This document shows positions 47,488-57,120 of a DNA stretch of 64,000 nucleotides, piece by piece. The translations under genes were made by a program, and so were the position numbers. A model generated the notes under the pieces. It saw only the letters and a program-made list of their open reading frames with translations, made no database searches and was not told where the DNA came from. The DNA is from Pelagibius sp. Alg239-R121 (GTDB taxonomy: Bacteria; Pseudomonadota; Alphaproteobacteria; Kiloniellales; Kiloniellaceae): NCBI RefSeq assembly GCF_947331435.1, contig NZ_CAMZOF010000003.1, forward strand, positions 372,001 to 436,000, given 5' to 3'. Position 1 is the stretch's first letter; the number at the start of each line of letters is the position of its first letter.

Positions 47488-48399
47488 TTAGTTTCCGCTT
47501 GTACCTGGTAAGGAAATACCGCTTTTCCGGGCATAGATTTTGGCGACCGCTGAATCGTCCTCGCGGCCGTAACCCGCTTCTTTCGCTTCTTTAAAAAGCG
47601 CAAGCGCGGTTTCGGACAAAGGCAGGGAAAAACCGGTGGCTTTGCCCTCCGATGTGACGATGCCGAGATCTTTCACGAAGATGTCGACGGCAGACTTCGG
47701 GGAGTAATCGCCTTCGACAACATGGCGCCCACGGTTTTCGAACATCCAGGAATTGCCGGCGCACTCGATAATCACTTCATAAAGCATTTTCACATCCAGG
47801 CCCGCCTTGACGCCCAAGGTCAGGGCCTCGCCCATCGCGGCGATGTGTACACCGGCCAGAAGCTGATTGATCATTTTTACTCTGGAACCGACACCGGGCT
47901 CTTCCCCCAATTGGAAGATCTTCGTTGCGATGGCATCCAGTACGGGTTGAATCTGCGCAAAAGTCTCTTTAGCACCAGAAGCCATGATGGACATCTCGCC
48001 CTTGAGCGCTTTTTCTGCGCCGCCGGACACCGGCCCGTCAATCACGCGCATTCCTGCATCGTCGAGGCGCGATGCCACTTCGACGCTGTAGGATGGCGAC
48101 ATGGTGACACAAAGGACGAAAGTGCTACCTGGTTTCGCCGCGGCGACCGCACCGTTTTCCCCGAACAATACCTGTTCCGTCTGCTCGGCATTAACGACAA
48201 AGACAAAAATTACATCGGCGTCTGCCACTGCTTCCGACGGCAGGGGCGTCGAACGCCCGCCTTTTTCCACAAACGCTGCACAAACGGTCGGGCGAATGTC
48301 GACGCCCGTGGTCGGAAATCCCGCACGCAACAGCGATACCGCGGCGCCCCAGCCCATGGAGCCCAGACCAATAACCGCTGTCTTTAAGCCCTCGGGCAT
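47488..48399 (-). CDS. ltnD: L-threonate dehydrogenase (3-hydroxyisobutyrate dehydrogenase family)
   Basis: The 303-residue protein has the NAD-binding motif VIGLGSMGWGAAVSLLRAG, the substrate segment DGPVSGGAEKALKGEMSIMASG and the catalytic Lys in RVKMINQLLAG. It is the first gene of the operon and oxidises the tetronate to its oxo acid; L-threonate is the usual LtnD substrate, but D-threonate or erythronate epimers cannot be excluded. The ATG at 48399 with GGGAAC upstream is preferred; a longer frame to 48504 would translate the operator repeat into a Tyr-Arg stutter. Confidence 0.92.
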   Translation of the reverse strand: MPEGLKTAVIGLGSMGWGAAVSLLRAGFPTTGVDIRPTVCAAFVEKGGRSTPLPSEAVADADVIFVFVVNAEQTEQVLFGENGAVAAAKPGSTFVLCVTMSPSYSVEVASRLDDAGMRVIDGPVSGGAEKALKGEMSIMASGAKETFAQIQPVLDAIATKIFQLGEEPGVGSRVKMINQLLAGVHIAAMGEALTLGVKAGLDVKMLYEVIIECAGNSWMFENRGRHVVEGDYSPKSAVDIFVKDLGIVTSEGKATGFSLPLSETALALFKEAKEAGYGREDDSAVAKIYARKSGISLPGTSGN

Positions 48400-48438
48400 A
48401 GATTCGTTCCCATCAAATACCGCTTTCCTGCTGGACAT

Positions 48439-48466
48439 CTGGTATCGATACCGGTACCGATACCAG
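48439..48466. promoter_or_regulatory. Tandem LacI-type operators in the ltnD/lacI promoter region
   Basis: GGTATCGATACC (48441-48452, perfect palindrome) is followed without gap by GGTACCGATACC (48453-48464); flanking CT/AG extend the overall near-palindrome to 28 bp. The site lies 42 bases before the ltnD start and about 170 bases before the divergent lacI start, a typical repressor position. Confidence 0.75.
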
Positions 48467-48604
48467 TTCAGGTTATCTCTAGTTAAATCCCGGCTTGGAG
48501 TCAATCGGATAACTGTGCTGGAGAGCGACTGCTCTTGTGGAAAGCGGCCAAGAGAGTATACCGCCCTGTTGCAGGTTAGATGAGGCGCTGGTTCATGTTT
48601 ATGC

Positions 48605-48632
48605 TGATTCAGTAAAAAACCGATCAGGCTCT
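48605..48632 (+). repeat. Dispersed intergenic motif, copy 2
   Basis: TGATTCAGTAAAAAACCGAT continuing CAGGCTCT matches the right arm of the 43-kb hairpin and copy 3 at 51490. It sits directly before the lacI start codon, so here it would be in the 5' leader; no inverted partner is seen nearby. Confidence 0.55.
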
Positions 48633-48635
48633 ATG

Positions 48636-49691
48636 ATGCGAACGAAGAGAGGCGAACCGGCTTGGGTATCAGGAAAGAGTGTGTTGAAAACAAGATCGAC
48701 ACTGGTTGAAGTCGCAGCCCTGGCAGGAGTCAGCAAGATGACGGCGTCGCGTGCACTGCGTGGTGCCGCCGACGTTTCTGAAGCCAATATTGAAAAGGTT
48801 CTGCGTGCCGCCGAGGAAATCGGCTACGTAACCAACCACCTGGCGACATCTTTATCGTCGCAAACCACGAACCTGATTGGAGTCGTGGTTCCCAGCATGT
48901 CCAATGTTGTGTTCGCCGAGGTTCTTGCCGGCATATCCGATGCGATCCAGCAAAGTGGCAAGCAGCCTGTGTTCGGTATTTCCAACTATAACGCCGAAGT
49001 CGAGCAGGACATCATCCGGGATATGCTGTCCTGGCGGCCCTCGGGTATGATCGTCACTGGGCTCGAACAATCGGAGCAATCGCGGAAGCTGTTGGCGGGT
49101 GCGGGCATTCCGGTTGCCCAGATCATGGATATCGACGGCGAGGCTATCGATATCAACGTTGGTCTCTCGCATGCAGATGCCGGTCGTGACATGGCATGCG
49201 CACTGATGAAGCTCGGCAGATCTAAATTTGCCTACATTGGCAGCGCGCTGAACAAGGACGTCCGCGCGCGAAAACGCATGGAAGGATTTCGGGCCGAACT
49301 TGAAAAGGGCGGATTGTCTCTGGTGACCTCGCGCATAGACGACGAATTTTCGTCCCTGCCACTGGGCCGCGCACTCACGGCGGAGCTCCTGCAATCGGGT
49401 GTCGATGTCGATTGTATATACTACTCCAACGACGACATGGCTGCGGGCGGGCTCTTTGCTACTATGGCCGCGGGGATCCAAGTGCCGCAAAGACTACTTC
49501 TTGCCGGCTTCAACGGCCTTGAGTTCCTGGAGGGGCTGCCAGTCCGCCTCGCCACAGCGCGGTCGCCACGCCGCCAAATCGGCAAAGAGGTCATCCGGAT
49601 TTTGCTGGAAGCAATAAAGCATCCGCTTGCGCCGGAACAACGCCGCCTCGTTTTCCACCCGGAGATCGACCTGGGCGACTCTTCCTTCTAG
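48636..49691 (+). CDS. LacI-family transcriptional regulator of the tetronate locus
   Basis: The 351-residue protein has an N-terminal LacI helix-turn-helix (LVEVAALAGVSKMTASRALR), a hinge helix (VTNHLATSLSSQ) and a periplasmic-binding-like sensor domain. It is divergent from ltnD and is the obvious candidate to bind the TATCGATA-centred palindromes at 48441-48464 and 39680-39716. ATG 48636 or 48633 is the likely start. It resembles GntR-type gluconate repressors of the LacI family, in keeping with an acid-sugar ligand. Confidence 0.93.
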   Translation: MRTKRGEPAWVSGKSVLKTRSTLVEVAALAGVSKMTASRALRGAADVSEANIEKVLRAAEEIGYVTNHLATSLSSQTTNLIGVVVPSMSNVVFAEVLAGISDAIQQSGKQPVFGISNYNAEVEQDIIRDMLSWRPSGMIVTGLEQSEQSRKLLAGAGIPVAQIMDIDGEAIDINVGLSHADAGRDMACALMKLGRSKFAYIGSALNKDVRARKRMEGFRAELEKGGLSLVTSRIDDEFSSLPLGRALTAELLQSGVDVDCIYYSNDDMAAGGLFATMAAGIQVPQRLLLAGFNGLEFLEGLPVRLATARSPRRQIGKEVIRILLEAIKHPLAPEQRRLVFHPEIDLGDSSF

Positions 49692-49828
49692 GGTTTCGTC
49701 GAAACAGGTCCCGGCTCGAACGGATCACTTCGAATTGTCTGGTGGAGCCCCAGATGGTCAAATTAAGCTGGCGGCCATCCGGCGAATCGGCAATCCATTG
49801 AGAACTGGCTATGAAAGGAAAGAGGCGC

Positions 49829-50476
49829 ATGGCGGCGCTTGAGCTCATAATCGGAAACAAAAACTACTCTTCCTGGTCGTTTCGGCCCTGGATCGCCATG
49901 AAGGTGAAGGAAGTAGAATTCAAGGAAACGCTCAGCCTGTTCGATGAAGCGACCGATCAGGCTCATTTCCTCGAATTTTCGCCGACCAAGAAAGTACCGG
50001 TGCTCAAGGACGGTGAAACGACAATTTGGGAGTCGCTGGCCATCCTTGAATATTTGGCCGATCTTTTTCCCGGTCTTGATTTCTGGCCCAAGGAACGGAT
50101 CGCCCGGGCGCAGGCGCGCTCGATATCCAGTGAAATGCATGCCGGCTTCGGCGCCCTCAGAATTGAATGCTCCATGAACATGCGCCGAGAAGTGCGTGCC
50201 ATCGACGTTTCCGATGCAGCGCGCAAGGATGTTGCCCGGATTGAGGCGATCTGGCAGGGCTGCCTGGACTCTTCCGGCGGCCCTTTCCTTTTTGGCGACT
50301 TTTGTAATGCAGATGCGATGTTCGCGCCTGTCGTCAACCGTCTGCACCGCTACGAACTTAGCCGGGCAGATGCGGTGACGAAATACTCCGAAGCTATGAC
50401 TGCGCTTCCGGCCTGGCAGGAGTGGGAAGCTGCAGGCAAAGCGGAACCCTGGATCGTTGAAGCAGACGAGGCTTGA
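49829..50476 (+). CDS. Glutathione S-transferase family protein
   Basis: The 215-residue protein has the thioredoxin-like N domain (LELIIGNKNYSSWSFRPWIA, then KKVPVLKDGETTIWESLAIL with the glutathione-binding ES pair) and an all-helical C domain. The NYSSWS segment places it in a group with Ser rather than Cys as the likely catalytic residue. ATG 49829, preceded by AAAGAGG, is chosen over ATG 49811. Substrate unknown. Confidence 0.9.
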   Translation: MAALELIIGNKNYSSWSFRPWIAMKVKEVEFKETLSLFDEATDQAHFLEFSPTKKVPVLKDGETTIWESLAILEYLADLFPGLDFWPKERIARAQARSISSEMHAGFGALRIECSMNMRREVRAIDVSDAARKDVARIEAIWQGCLDSSGGPFLFGDFCNADAMFAPVVNRLHRYELSRADAVTKYSEAMTALPAWQEWEAAGKAEPWIVEADEA

Positions 50477-50539
50477 AGCGTCGAATTCAGACGCAATTTT
50501 AGAAAAAATCAGAATCAATAAAGGTGAGTCCTGAAATCC

Positions 50540-51460
50540 ATGAAGTTTGAACAGTTACAACAAGCGTTATCGGTTGTTCTCGATGCGGCGAATGACGATG
50601 CCGTATTGATTTTGGACTCAGGGCAACCTGGTCCAACGGTCTCTGTCGTTGCATTGACCCACGGAAACGAAGTCACAGGTATCGCGACGGCTCATCAGGT
50701 CCTGGAGCAGCTCCAGTCGGGACAGCTCAAACAGCGGTCGGGCAGGCTTCAGATTGTGCTCGCCAATTATGAGATACTGCAGGACTCCAAGGATTTCGAA
50801 AGTCTGGATCGATTCAGATTCGAGGATCTCAACCGGATCTGGGCAAAGAGCGGTGATGGTGAGCATGAGTATCTCGCCAAAGAACGTATTCGACCCTATA
50901 TCGAGCAGTCCGACCATGTCATCGATCTGCATTCGACGAATGGAGAATCGACCAGCATCGGTATCCTGATGGGACCCGATACCGCGCAGATCGAAGCGAT
51001 GCAGAGTTACCTCGATACCCCCTATGTCCTGCTTGAGGCCGAGAAATTTCTGAGCGGGATGGCGCTGGTCGAATATCATCAGAACAGCCGGAAATCCGGA
51101 CTGTCCCTGGTCATCGAGGCTGGCCAGCATTTTGACTTTTCAACCATCGAAACCAATGTTGCCAACACCATCAACCTCTTAAGGCATTTGGAGGTTTTGG
51201 AAGGCGAACCCCGCAAGCAGGTGACGCATCCCAAGATCCTGAAAGTCTATGAGGCTGGCATCGCGAAATTTGCAGGCGAGGCCATTACCTGGACCTACAG
51301 CAACGCGCCGAAAGGCTTCGATTTCGTCGAAAAAGGCACGCAGATCTGCCACCTCAATGGCGAGCCGGTTGTCGTCGGCTGTGACAGCTACATCGTGATG
51401 CAGCAGGCGCAGGCATTGCATGCGGGCAAGGAAATGTATTATCTCGCGGCGGAAATGTGA
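50540..51460 (+). CDS. Succinylglutamate desuccinylase/aspartoacylase family protein
   Basis: The 306-residue predicted zinc carboxypeptidase has the ligands of the AstE/AspA family: LTHGNEVTG (HxxE) and VIDLHSTNGES (His), and an IEAGQH segment that carries the general-base Glu. Family members remove acyl groups from N-acyl amino acids. It follows the GST gene by 63 bases in the same direction. The acyl substrate is unknown. Confidence 0.88.
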   Translation: MKFEQLQQALSVVLDAANDDAVLILDSGQPGPTVSVVALTHGNEVTGIATAHQVLEQLQSGQLKQRSGRLQIVLANYEILQDSKDFESLDRFRFEDLNRIWAKSGDGEHEYLAKERIRPYIEQSDHVIDLHSTNGESTSIGILMGPDTAQIEAMQSYLDTPYVLLEAEKFLSGMALVEYHQNSRKSGLSLVIEAGQHFDFSTIETNVANTINLLRHLEVLEGEPRKQVTHPKILKVYEAGIAKFAGEAITWTYSNAPKGFDFVEKGTQICHLNGEPVVVGCDSYIVMQQAQALHAGKEMYYLAAEM

Positions 51461-51489
51461 GGCTCCAGAGGGCGATTTGCGTTGATCAC

Positions 51490-51516
51490 TGATTCAGTGA
51501 AAAACGATCGGATTCC
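51490..51516 (+). repeat. Dispersed intergenic motif, copy 3
   Basis: TGATTCAGTGAAAAACGATC continuing GGATTCC matches the copies at 43092 and 48605. It lies 29 bases after the aspartoacylase-family stop. CACTGATTCAGTG at its left end is a small palindrome. Confidence 0.55.
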
Positions 51517-51754
51517 GAGATTTCTATGATTAACGCTGCTGATGCTGTCAAACCGTCGCCGAGTTGTCCGGCTGCCGGTATTTGTCTCCGCACAAGAAAT
51601 TTTAACCAGTTGCGTGCGAAGAAGGCTATGTACCGTTCTGTCGCCGAATTTTTTGTATCTGATTGCCAAGCGGTATTTTGAGCGCGACAAAGGCCGGACG
51701 AGAGTTTAAGTTCTTGCAAATTTTACCCCTTCACCCGCTAAGCAGTTGTCTAGT

Positions 51755-52765
51755 ATGAAATTTTTGGTCACTGGCCATGCTGGCTTCATCGGTAGTCATG
51801 TCGCGATTCAATTACTTGAACGTGGTGATGAGGTCGTCGGTCTCGATAATTTAAATCCTTATTACGATGTCCGCCTTAAACAGGCGCGGCTGGACCGTTT
51901 GACGTCCTATGCCGGTTTCACCCATTGCCAGCTTGATCTGGAGGATAACGAAGGGGTTGCCGAACTCTTTCGCGCCCATAAGCCCGATAAAGCGATCCAT
52001 CTGGCCGCACAGGCCGGCGTGCGTTATAGCCTTGAGAATCCACGCAGCTACATCGACAGCAACGTGATCGGCTTCTTGAACATACTCGAGGGCTGCCGTC
52101 ATAACGGCGTCAAGCACCTGGTTTACGCTTCTTCCAGCTCTGTCTACGGCGCGAACGAAAATGCTCCCTTCTCGGTCCACCACAATGTGGATCACCCCTT
52201 GAGTCTTTATGCCGCGAGCAAGAAATCCAACGAGATGATGGCGCACACCTACAGCCATCTTTTCAGGATTCCGGTGACCGGCCTCCGGTTCTTCACGGTT
52301 TACGGTCCCTGGGGGCGGCCTGACATGGCGCTCTTTCTCTTTACCAAGGCGATCCTGGAAGGCCGGCCGATCGATGTCTTCAACCGGGGAGAGATGCAGC
52401 GCGACTTCACCTTCGTCGATGACATCGTCGACGGCGTGATTGCCTGCGCCGATAATGTCGCTCAGGTAAACGAGGACTGGAGCGGAGCTGCGCCGGACCC
52501 GGGAACCAGCGGCGTCGCGCCCTACAAAGTCTACAACATCGGCAACAGCCAGCCCGTGCAGTTGATGAAGTACATCGAAGTGCTCGAGCAATGTCTGGGC
52601 AAAACCGCGGAAAAGAACATGCTCCCCATGCAGCCGGGGGATGTTCCGGCGACCTGGGCGGATGTTTCGGACCTGAAAAACGACGTGGGTTACCAGCCTT
52701 CAACCACGGTCGAGACGGGTGTTGCCCGCTTCGTCGAGTGGTACCGGGATTTTTATAAGTTATAG
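51755..52765 (+). CDS. NAD-dependent epimerase, UDP-glucuronate 4-epimerase type
   Basis: The 336-residue extended short-chain dehydrogenase has the cofactor motif [30 protein letters not shown] and the catalytic YAASKKSNE (YxxxK). The strings [20 protein letters not shown] and [16 protein letters not shown] are typical of UDP-glucuronate 4-epimerases making UDP-galacturonate for surface polysaccharides. ATG 51755 is preferred over the TTG 9 bases earlier. No other polysaccharide gene is adjacent. Confidence 0.93.
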   Translation: MKFLVTGHAGFIGSHVAIQLLERGDEVVGLDNLNPYYDVRLKQARLDRLTSYAGFTHCQLDLEDNEGVAELFRAHKPDKAIHLAAQAGVRYSLENPRSYIDSNVIGFLNILEGCRHNGVKHLVYASSSSVYGANENAPFSVHHNVDHPLSLYAASKKSNEMMAHTYSHLFRIPVTGLRFFTVYGPWGRPDMALFLFTKAILEGRPIDVFNRGEMQRDFTFVDDIVDGVIACADNVAQVNEDWSGAAPDPGTSGVAPYKVYNIGNSQPVQLMKYIEVLEQCLGKTAEKNMLPMQPGDVPATWADVSDLKNDVGYQPSTTVETGVARFVEWYRDFYKL

Positions 52766-52809
52766 ACGGCCCTTGTGAATGGCGGCGTATGGCCCCATTC
52801 GCTTCCGGC

Positions 52810-53631
52810 TTACGGATCGACGGCAGCCAGCCGTTCGTCCCGCAGGCGTGCCGCGTCATTCCGCCTTGAAATGATGGTCGCAATCAACACGCCGGTGGCG
52901 ACCAGCCCCACGAGGATGGTTGAAACCGCGTTGATTTCCGGCGTCACGCCCAACCGAACCTGACTGTAGATCTTCATCGGCAAGGTTGTTGCACCGGGAC
53001 CCGTGGTAAAGCTGGCGATGACCAGATCGTCCAGCGAAAGGGTAAAGGATAGCAGCCAGCCGGAGACGACGGCCGGCAGGATGATCGGCAGTGTAACGGC
53101 AAAGAAGGTCTTGCCGGGCGTACAGCCCAGATCCATGGCCGCTTCTTCAATTGAATGGTCGAATGTCGCCATACGCGATTGCACGACCACGGCCACGTAG
53201 CACATGGAAAATGTGATATGGGCGATGGTGACCGTCAGGAAGCCACGATCGAGAGAGACTGCAACGAACATCAGCAGCAGCGAGAGGCCGGTAATGACTT
53301 CCGGCATCACCAGCGGTGCGTAGATCATGCCCGTAAACAGGGTCCGGCCGCGAAAGCTGCTGAAGCGGGTCAGCATCACGCCGGATATAGTTCCCAGCAG
53401 CGTTGCGACGCTCGAGGATACGAAGGCAACCTTGAGTGTGACCCAGGCGGCATTCAGCAGACCTTGGTTGTTGAAGAGCTCTGCATACCATTTGGTCGAG
53501 AAACCGCCCCAGACCGTAACCAGTTTGGATTCGTTGAAGCTGAACAGAACGAGCAGAATGATGGGCAGGTAGAGAAAGCTGAACCCGAAGATCAGTGCCG
53601 ACCAGGTGAACCAGCTCAAGCCTTTATTCAT
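52810..53631 (-). CDS. potI: Putrescine/spermidine ABC transporter permease PotI
   Basis: The 273-residue inner-membrane protein has six segments and the binding-protein-dependent permease loop EEAAMDLGCTPGKTFFAVTLP. The C-terminal LSFTLSLDDLVIASFTTGPGATTLP is characteristic of PotC/PotI. It is the last gene of the leftward potFGHI operon, 77 bases after potH. Confidence 0.93.
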   Translation of the reverse strand: MNKGLSWFTWSALIFGFSFLYLPIILLVLFSFNESKLVTVWGGFSTKWYAELFNNQGLLNAAWVTLKVAFVSSSVATLLGTISGVMLTRFSSFRGRTLFTGMIYAPLVMPEVITGLSLLLMFVAVSLDRGFLTVTIAHITFSMCYVAVVVQSRMATFDHSIEEAAMDLGCTPGKTFFAVTLPIILPAVVSGWLLSFTLSLDDLVIASFTTGPGATTLPMKIYSQVRLGVTPEINAVSTILVGLVATGVLIATIISRRNDAARLRDERLAAVDP

Positions 53632-53708
53632 GGCGGCAGCCCTCGAAGCAGCGCCCGGGTGAGGATTTCTTGGCTAAAAGCGGAGATGGCAGAGTGAAAG
53701 CTGTCATA

Positions 53709-54740
53709 TCAGGCCGCCTTGTCCTTCTCCTGGAGCTTCTGGAACGCGACGATCGGTATCACAAGGATCAAGAGCAGAACGACGGCGACTGCCGAGGATA
53801 ACGGCCAATCGCGGTTGGAGAAGAACTCCGCCCAAAGGGTCTTTCCGATCATAAGGGTGCCCGACCCGCCCAGCAGATCTGGTATCACAAACTCCCCAAG
53901 CGCTGGAATGAAGACCAGAAAACAGCCGGCGATGACGCCTGGCAGCGAAAGCCGAAAGGTGATCTGCCAAAAGGTCTTGATTGGCCGGCTGCCCAGATCG
54001 GCCGCAGCCTCCAGCAGAGTGTCGTCCATCTTTTCCAGGCTGGCATAAAGCGGGAGGACCATGAAGGGCAGATAGGAATAGATGATCCCGATGTAGACCG
54101 CAGTGTCGGTATTCATGATGGTCAGCGGCTGATCGATGATCCCAAGATTGATCAGAAGAAGATTGAGCAGGCCTTCTTTCTTGAGGATTCCGATCCAGGC
54201 ATAGACCCGGATCAAAAATGATGTCCAGAAGGGCAGAATCACAAGCATCAGCAGCGCGAGGCGCCAGCGTTGAGGGGCACGTGTCATGCCGTAGGCCAGC
54301 GGATAGCCGACCATCAGGGTCAGGATGGTCGAGATCCCCGCGATTTTGACGCTGTTGAGATAGGCGCGCCAATAGAGATCGTCTTCAAAAAGCAGTTGGT
54401 AGTTTTCAAGGTTGAGTTTGATCTGGACGTAAATGTCATCGACCAGCTCGAACAGCGCCGTATAGGGCGGCTGGCTGATCGCATATTCCGAAAAACTGAT
54501 CTTCAGCACGATCAGGAAGGGCGCGAGGAAGAACAGCAATAGCCAGATGTAAGGCGTTGAAATTAAAAGTCCTCGGGGACTTATACCGCTGCCGGCGATT
54601 GCCGAGCAGAGCCAGCGGTAGGGCGGCAATAACAGCAGCTGTTTGTGCAGTTCCTCCAGTGCGCCGGCCGTACCCTCACCCGAACGGGCGTCGAGATATT
54701 CGACTTGTGATCTTTTGCCTTCGCGCGGTTTCTGGCTCAT
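53709..54740 (-). CDS. potH: Putrescine/spermidine ABC transporter permease PotH
   Basis: The 343-residue permease has a longer N-terminal cytoplasmic part and six membrane segments, with ILPFWTSFLIRVYAWIGIL, LEAAADLGSRPIKTFWQITF and IPALGEFVIPDLLGGSGTLM typical of PotB/PotH. It would pair with PotI to form the channel. It starts 7 bases after potG. Confidence 0.94.
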   Translation of the reverse strand: MSQKPREGKRSQVEYLDARSGEGTAGALEELHKQLLLLPPYRWLCSAIAGSGISPRGLLISTPYIWLLLFFLAPFLIVLKISFSEYAISQPPYTALFELVDDIYVQIKLNLENYQLLFEDDLYWRAYLNSVKIAGISTILTLMVGYPLAYGMTRAPQRWRLALLMLVILPFWTSFLIRVYAWIGILKKEGLLNLLLINLGIIDQPLTIMNTDTAVYIGIIYSYLPFMVLPLYASLEKMDDTLLEAAADLGSRPIKTFWQITFRLSLPGVIAGCFLVFIPALGEFVIPDLLGGSGTLMIGKTLWAEFFSNRDWPLSSAVAVVLLLILVIPIVAFQKLQEKDKAA

Positions 54741-54747
54741 GTTTCTC

Positions 54748-55896
54748 TCACTGACCCAGCACGATGCCGGCGTCCGGAGTCCAGGTCAGATAGACCCGGT
54801 CTTCCCAGGTAATCGGCCGTTCCACATCCCTGGTCCTATTCGTCTGGGCGGTGGTGACCATGATCCCGCTATCCAGTTTGATATGGTAAATCGACAGATT
54901 GCCCAGATAGCCGATGTCCCAGACTTCACCCGCCATACAGTTGGTGGTGGTATCGGCCGGCGCGTCGACGGAAATCACCAGTTTTTCGGGACGTAGGGCG
55001 ATCCAGACCGTTGCGCCGACCGGCGCGTCCACGGCATGGCGCGCGCGAATGCCGCAGCCAGACTGTTCACTGACGATGTTCAGGTGGCTCTCGCCCACCT
55101 CTGAGACCCGACCTTCGATGATGTTGACGTCGCCGATGAAGCCGGCGACATAGCGGGAGTTCGGGTACTCGTAAATTTCTGTCGGTGTGGCCACCTGCAC
55201 GATCCGACCGTGATCCATGACCGCAATCCGGGTCGAGACGGTCATGGCTTCCTCTTGGTCGTGGGTAACGATCACGAAGGTGATACCGAGCTGCTCCTGG
55301 ATATTCATCAATTCGAACTGGGTCTGCTCGCGCAGCTTTTTGTCGAGGGCGCCAAGCGGCTCGTCAAGCAGCAACATCTTCGGCTTTTTGACCAAAGCGC
55401 GCGCCAGGGCCACGCGCTGGCGCTGGCCGCCGGAGAGCTGATGCGGCTTGCGCTTGGCAAAGCTACTGAGCTGCACCAGATCGAGCACTTCTTCGACCCG
55501 CTGCGCAATTTCGCCCTTCGGCGCTTTGTCCTGCTTCAAGCCGAAGGCAATGTTGCTTTCCACAGACATATGCGGGAACAGCGCATAGGACTGGAACATC
55601 ATGTTGACCGGGCGGCGGTAGGGCGGAACGCCGGCCATGTCCGAGCCTTCAAGAAGGATCTGGCCCTGGCTGGGCTGCTCGAAGCCCGCCAGCATGCGCA
55701 GCAGCGTGGTTTTGCCGCAGCCCGAGGGGCCTAGAAGGGAAAAGAACTCGCCTTTGTAGATGTCGAGCGCGATGTTATCGACTGCGGTGAAATCGCCGAA
55801 GCGCTTGCTGACACTCAATAGCTGGACGTGCGGCTTTTCCTGTGGATCGTTCCAAGGATCCCATTTTTTCCGAACCTCGTGCCCCGAACCGGCCAT
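54748..55896 (-). CDS. potG: Putrescine/spermidine ABC transporter ATP-binding protein PotG
   Basis: From the ATG at 55896 the 382-residue ATPase has Walker A GPSGCGKTT, signature LSGGQRQRVALARAL, Walker B LLLDEPLGALDKKL and a C-terminal TOBE domain (about 290-380). The frame extends upstream to 55953, but the extra residues lack family similarity. It energises the polyamine importer. Confidence 0.94.
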   Translation of the reverse strand: MAGSGHEVRKKWDPWNDPQEKPHVQLLSVSKRFGDFTAVDNIALDIYKGEFFSLLGPSGCGKTTLLRMLAGFEQPSQGQILLEGSDMAGVPPYRRPVNMMFQSYALFPHMSVESNIAFGLKQDKAPKGEIAQRVEEVLDLVQLSSFAKRKPHQLSGGQRQRVALARALVKKPKMLLLDEPLGALDKKLREQTQFELMNIQEQLGITFVIVTHDQEEAMTVSTRIAVMDHGRIVQVATPTEIYEYPNSRYVAGFIGDVNIIEGRVSEVGESHLNIVSEQSGCGIRARHAVDAPVGATVWIALRPEKLVISVDAPADTTTNCMAGEVWDIGYLGNLSIYHIKLDSGIMVTTAQTNRTRDVERPITWEDRVYLTWTPDAGIVLGQ

Positions 55897-56025
55897 GGCC
55901 TCTTTCCCCCTGTTACTTGTGACCGGCCGCCTTGCCCCTCGCGGTCGGTTCACATCTGCCGGTTATCGTATCCATCGAGGGCGCGACCGGTGGTTTGTCC
56001 AGCCGCGCCCGCTAGATACTATACG

Positions 56026-57120
56026 TTACTGGCTGCTTTTCATTTTGGTCCAGAGACGGGTGACCTTGCGTTGGACCTTTGGCGGATAGGGGTTCTTGAT
56101 ATAGAGGGTCTTCAACGCCGCTTCAGTCGGATAGATCGCCGTGTCACCGATGACGTCCTCGTCAAGAAGCTCCTGCGACGCAAGATTTCCGTTTGCGAAG
56201 TAAACGTAGTTCGAGGCCTTCGCCATGACATCCGGACGCATGATGAAGTCGATGAATTTATGGGCATTTTCGGCATGCGGCGCGTCTTTGGGGATCGCCA
56301 TCTGGTCGAACCACATCAACGCACCCTCGACGGGGGTGGAATAGTTCACTTCTACTCCGTTATCGGCCTCAGCCGCCCGGTCCCGGGCCTGCAGGACGTC
56401 GCCCGACCAACCGACTGCGATGCAGATATCACCGTTTGCCAGGGCATTGATGTATTCGGAAGAGTGGAATTTCTGGATGTAAGGTCGAACTGCCATCAGA
56501 ACCGCTTCGGCCTTCGCGATTACTTTGGGATCGTTGCTGTCCGGATCTTCGCCGATGTAGTTCAGTGCCGCCGGGACCATCTCGTCAGACGCATCCAGCA
56601 TGAAAACCCCGCAGTCCGCGAACTTTGACAGGATTTCCGGGTCAAAGATCAGTTTCCAGGAATCCACCGGGGCGTCCGGCATGCGTTCGGCGACTTTCTT
56701 TACATTGTAGCCAATGCCCGTCGTGCCCCACATGTAGTTGATTGAATAGGCATTATCCGGGTCGAACACGGCTGTCCGCTGCGTGATGACATCCCACATA
56801 TTCTTCATATTGGAGAGTTTTGATTTGTCGAGCGGCTGAAACACGCCTGCTTGAACCTGACGCGCCAGGAATGCACCGCTGGGAACCACCACGTCGTAAC
56901 CGGTGCCACCGGCCAGCAGCTTGGTCTCGAGAATATCGTTGGAGTCGAAAACGTCGTAGACGACTTCGATCCCGGTTTCCTTCTGAAAATCCTCCAGAAT
57001 GCTTTCGTCGATATAATCCGACCAATTATAGACATTTACGACTTCGTCTGCGCCCCAGACCTGCGCCCCGGACCCCGCCAAAAAAGCTGCGGCGAGGACC
57101 GATTTTGTCAAGAATTTCAT
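56026..57120 (-). CDS. potF: Putrescine-binding periplasmic protein PotF
   Basis: The 364-residue protein has a signal peptide (MKFLTKSVLAAAFLAGSGAQ, cleavage near VWGA) and the PotD/PotF fold: VVNVYNWSDYIDESIL, SNDILETKLLAGGTGYDVVVPSG and VEGALMWFDQMAIPKDAPH. Trp and Asp residues in these segments line the polyamine site. It is the first gene of the operon; polyamines taken up could feed the PuuA-like ligase at 8.1 kb, which is an inference. Confidence 0.94.
   Translation of the reverse strand: MKFLTKSVLAAAFLAGSGAQVWGADEVVNVYNWSDYIDESILEDFQKETGIEVVYDVFDSNDILETKLLAGGTGYDVVVPSGAFLARQVQAGVFQPLDKSKLSNMKNMWDVITQRTAVFDPDNAYSINYMWGTTGIGYNVKKVAERMPDAPVDSWKLIFDPEILSKFADCGVFMLDASDEMVPAALNYIGEDPDSNDPKVIAKAEAVLMAVRPYIQKFHSSEYINALANGDICIAVGWSGDVLQARDRAAEADNGVEVNYSTPVEGALMWFDQMAIPKDAPHAENAHKFIDFIMRPDVMAKASNYVYFANGNLASQELLDEDVIGDTAIYPTEAALKTLYIKNPYPPKVQRKVTRLWTKMKSSQ

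Noticed and set aside
48400-48504. Longer N-terminus of LtnD with a Tyr-Arg repeat
   Set aside because: The repeat is the translation of the tandem operator; the family N-terminus begins at the ATG at 48399, which has a ribosome-binding site.
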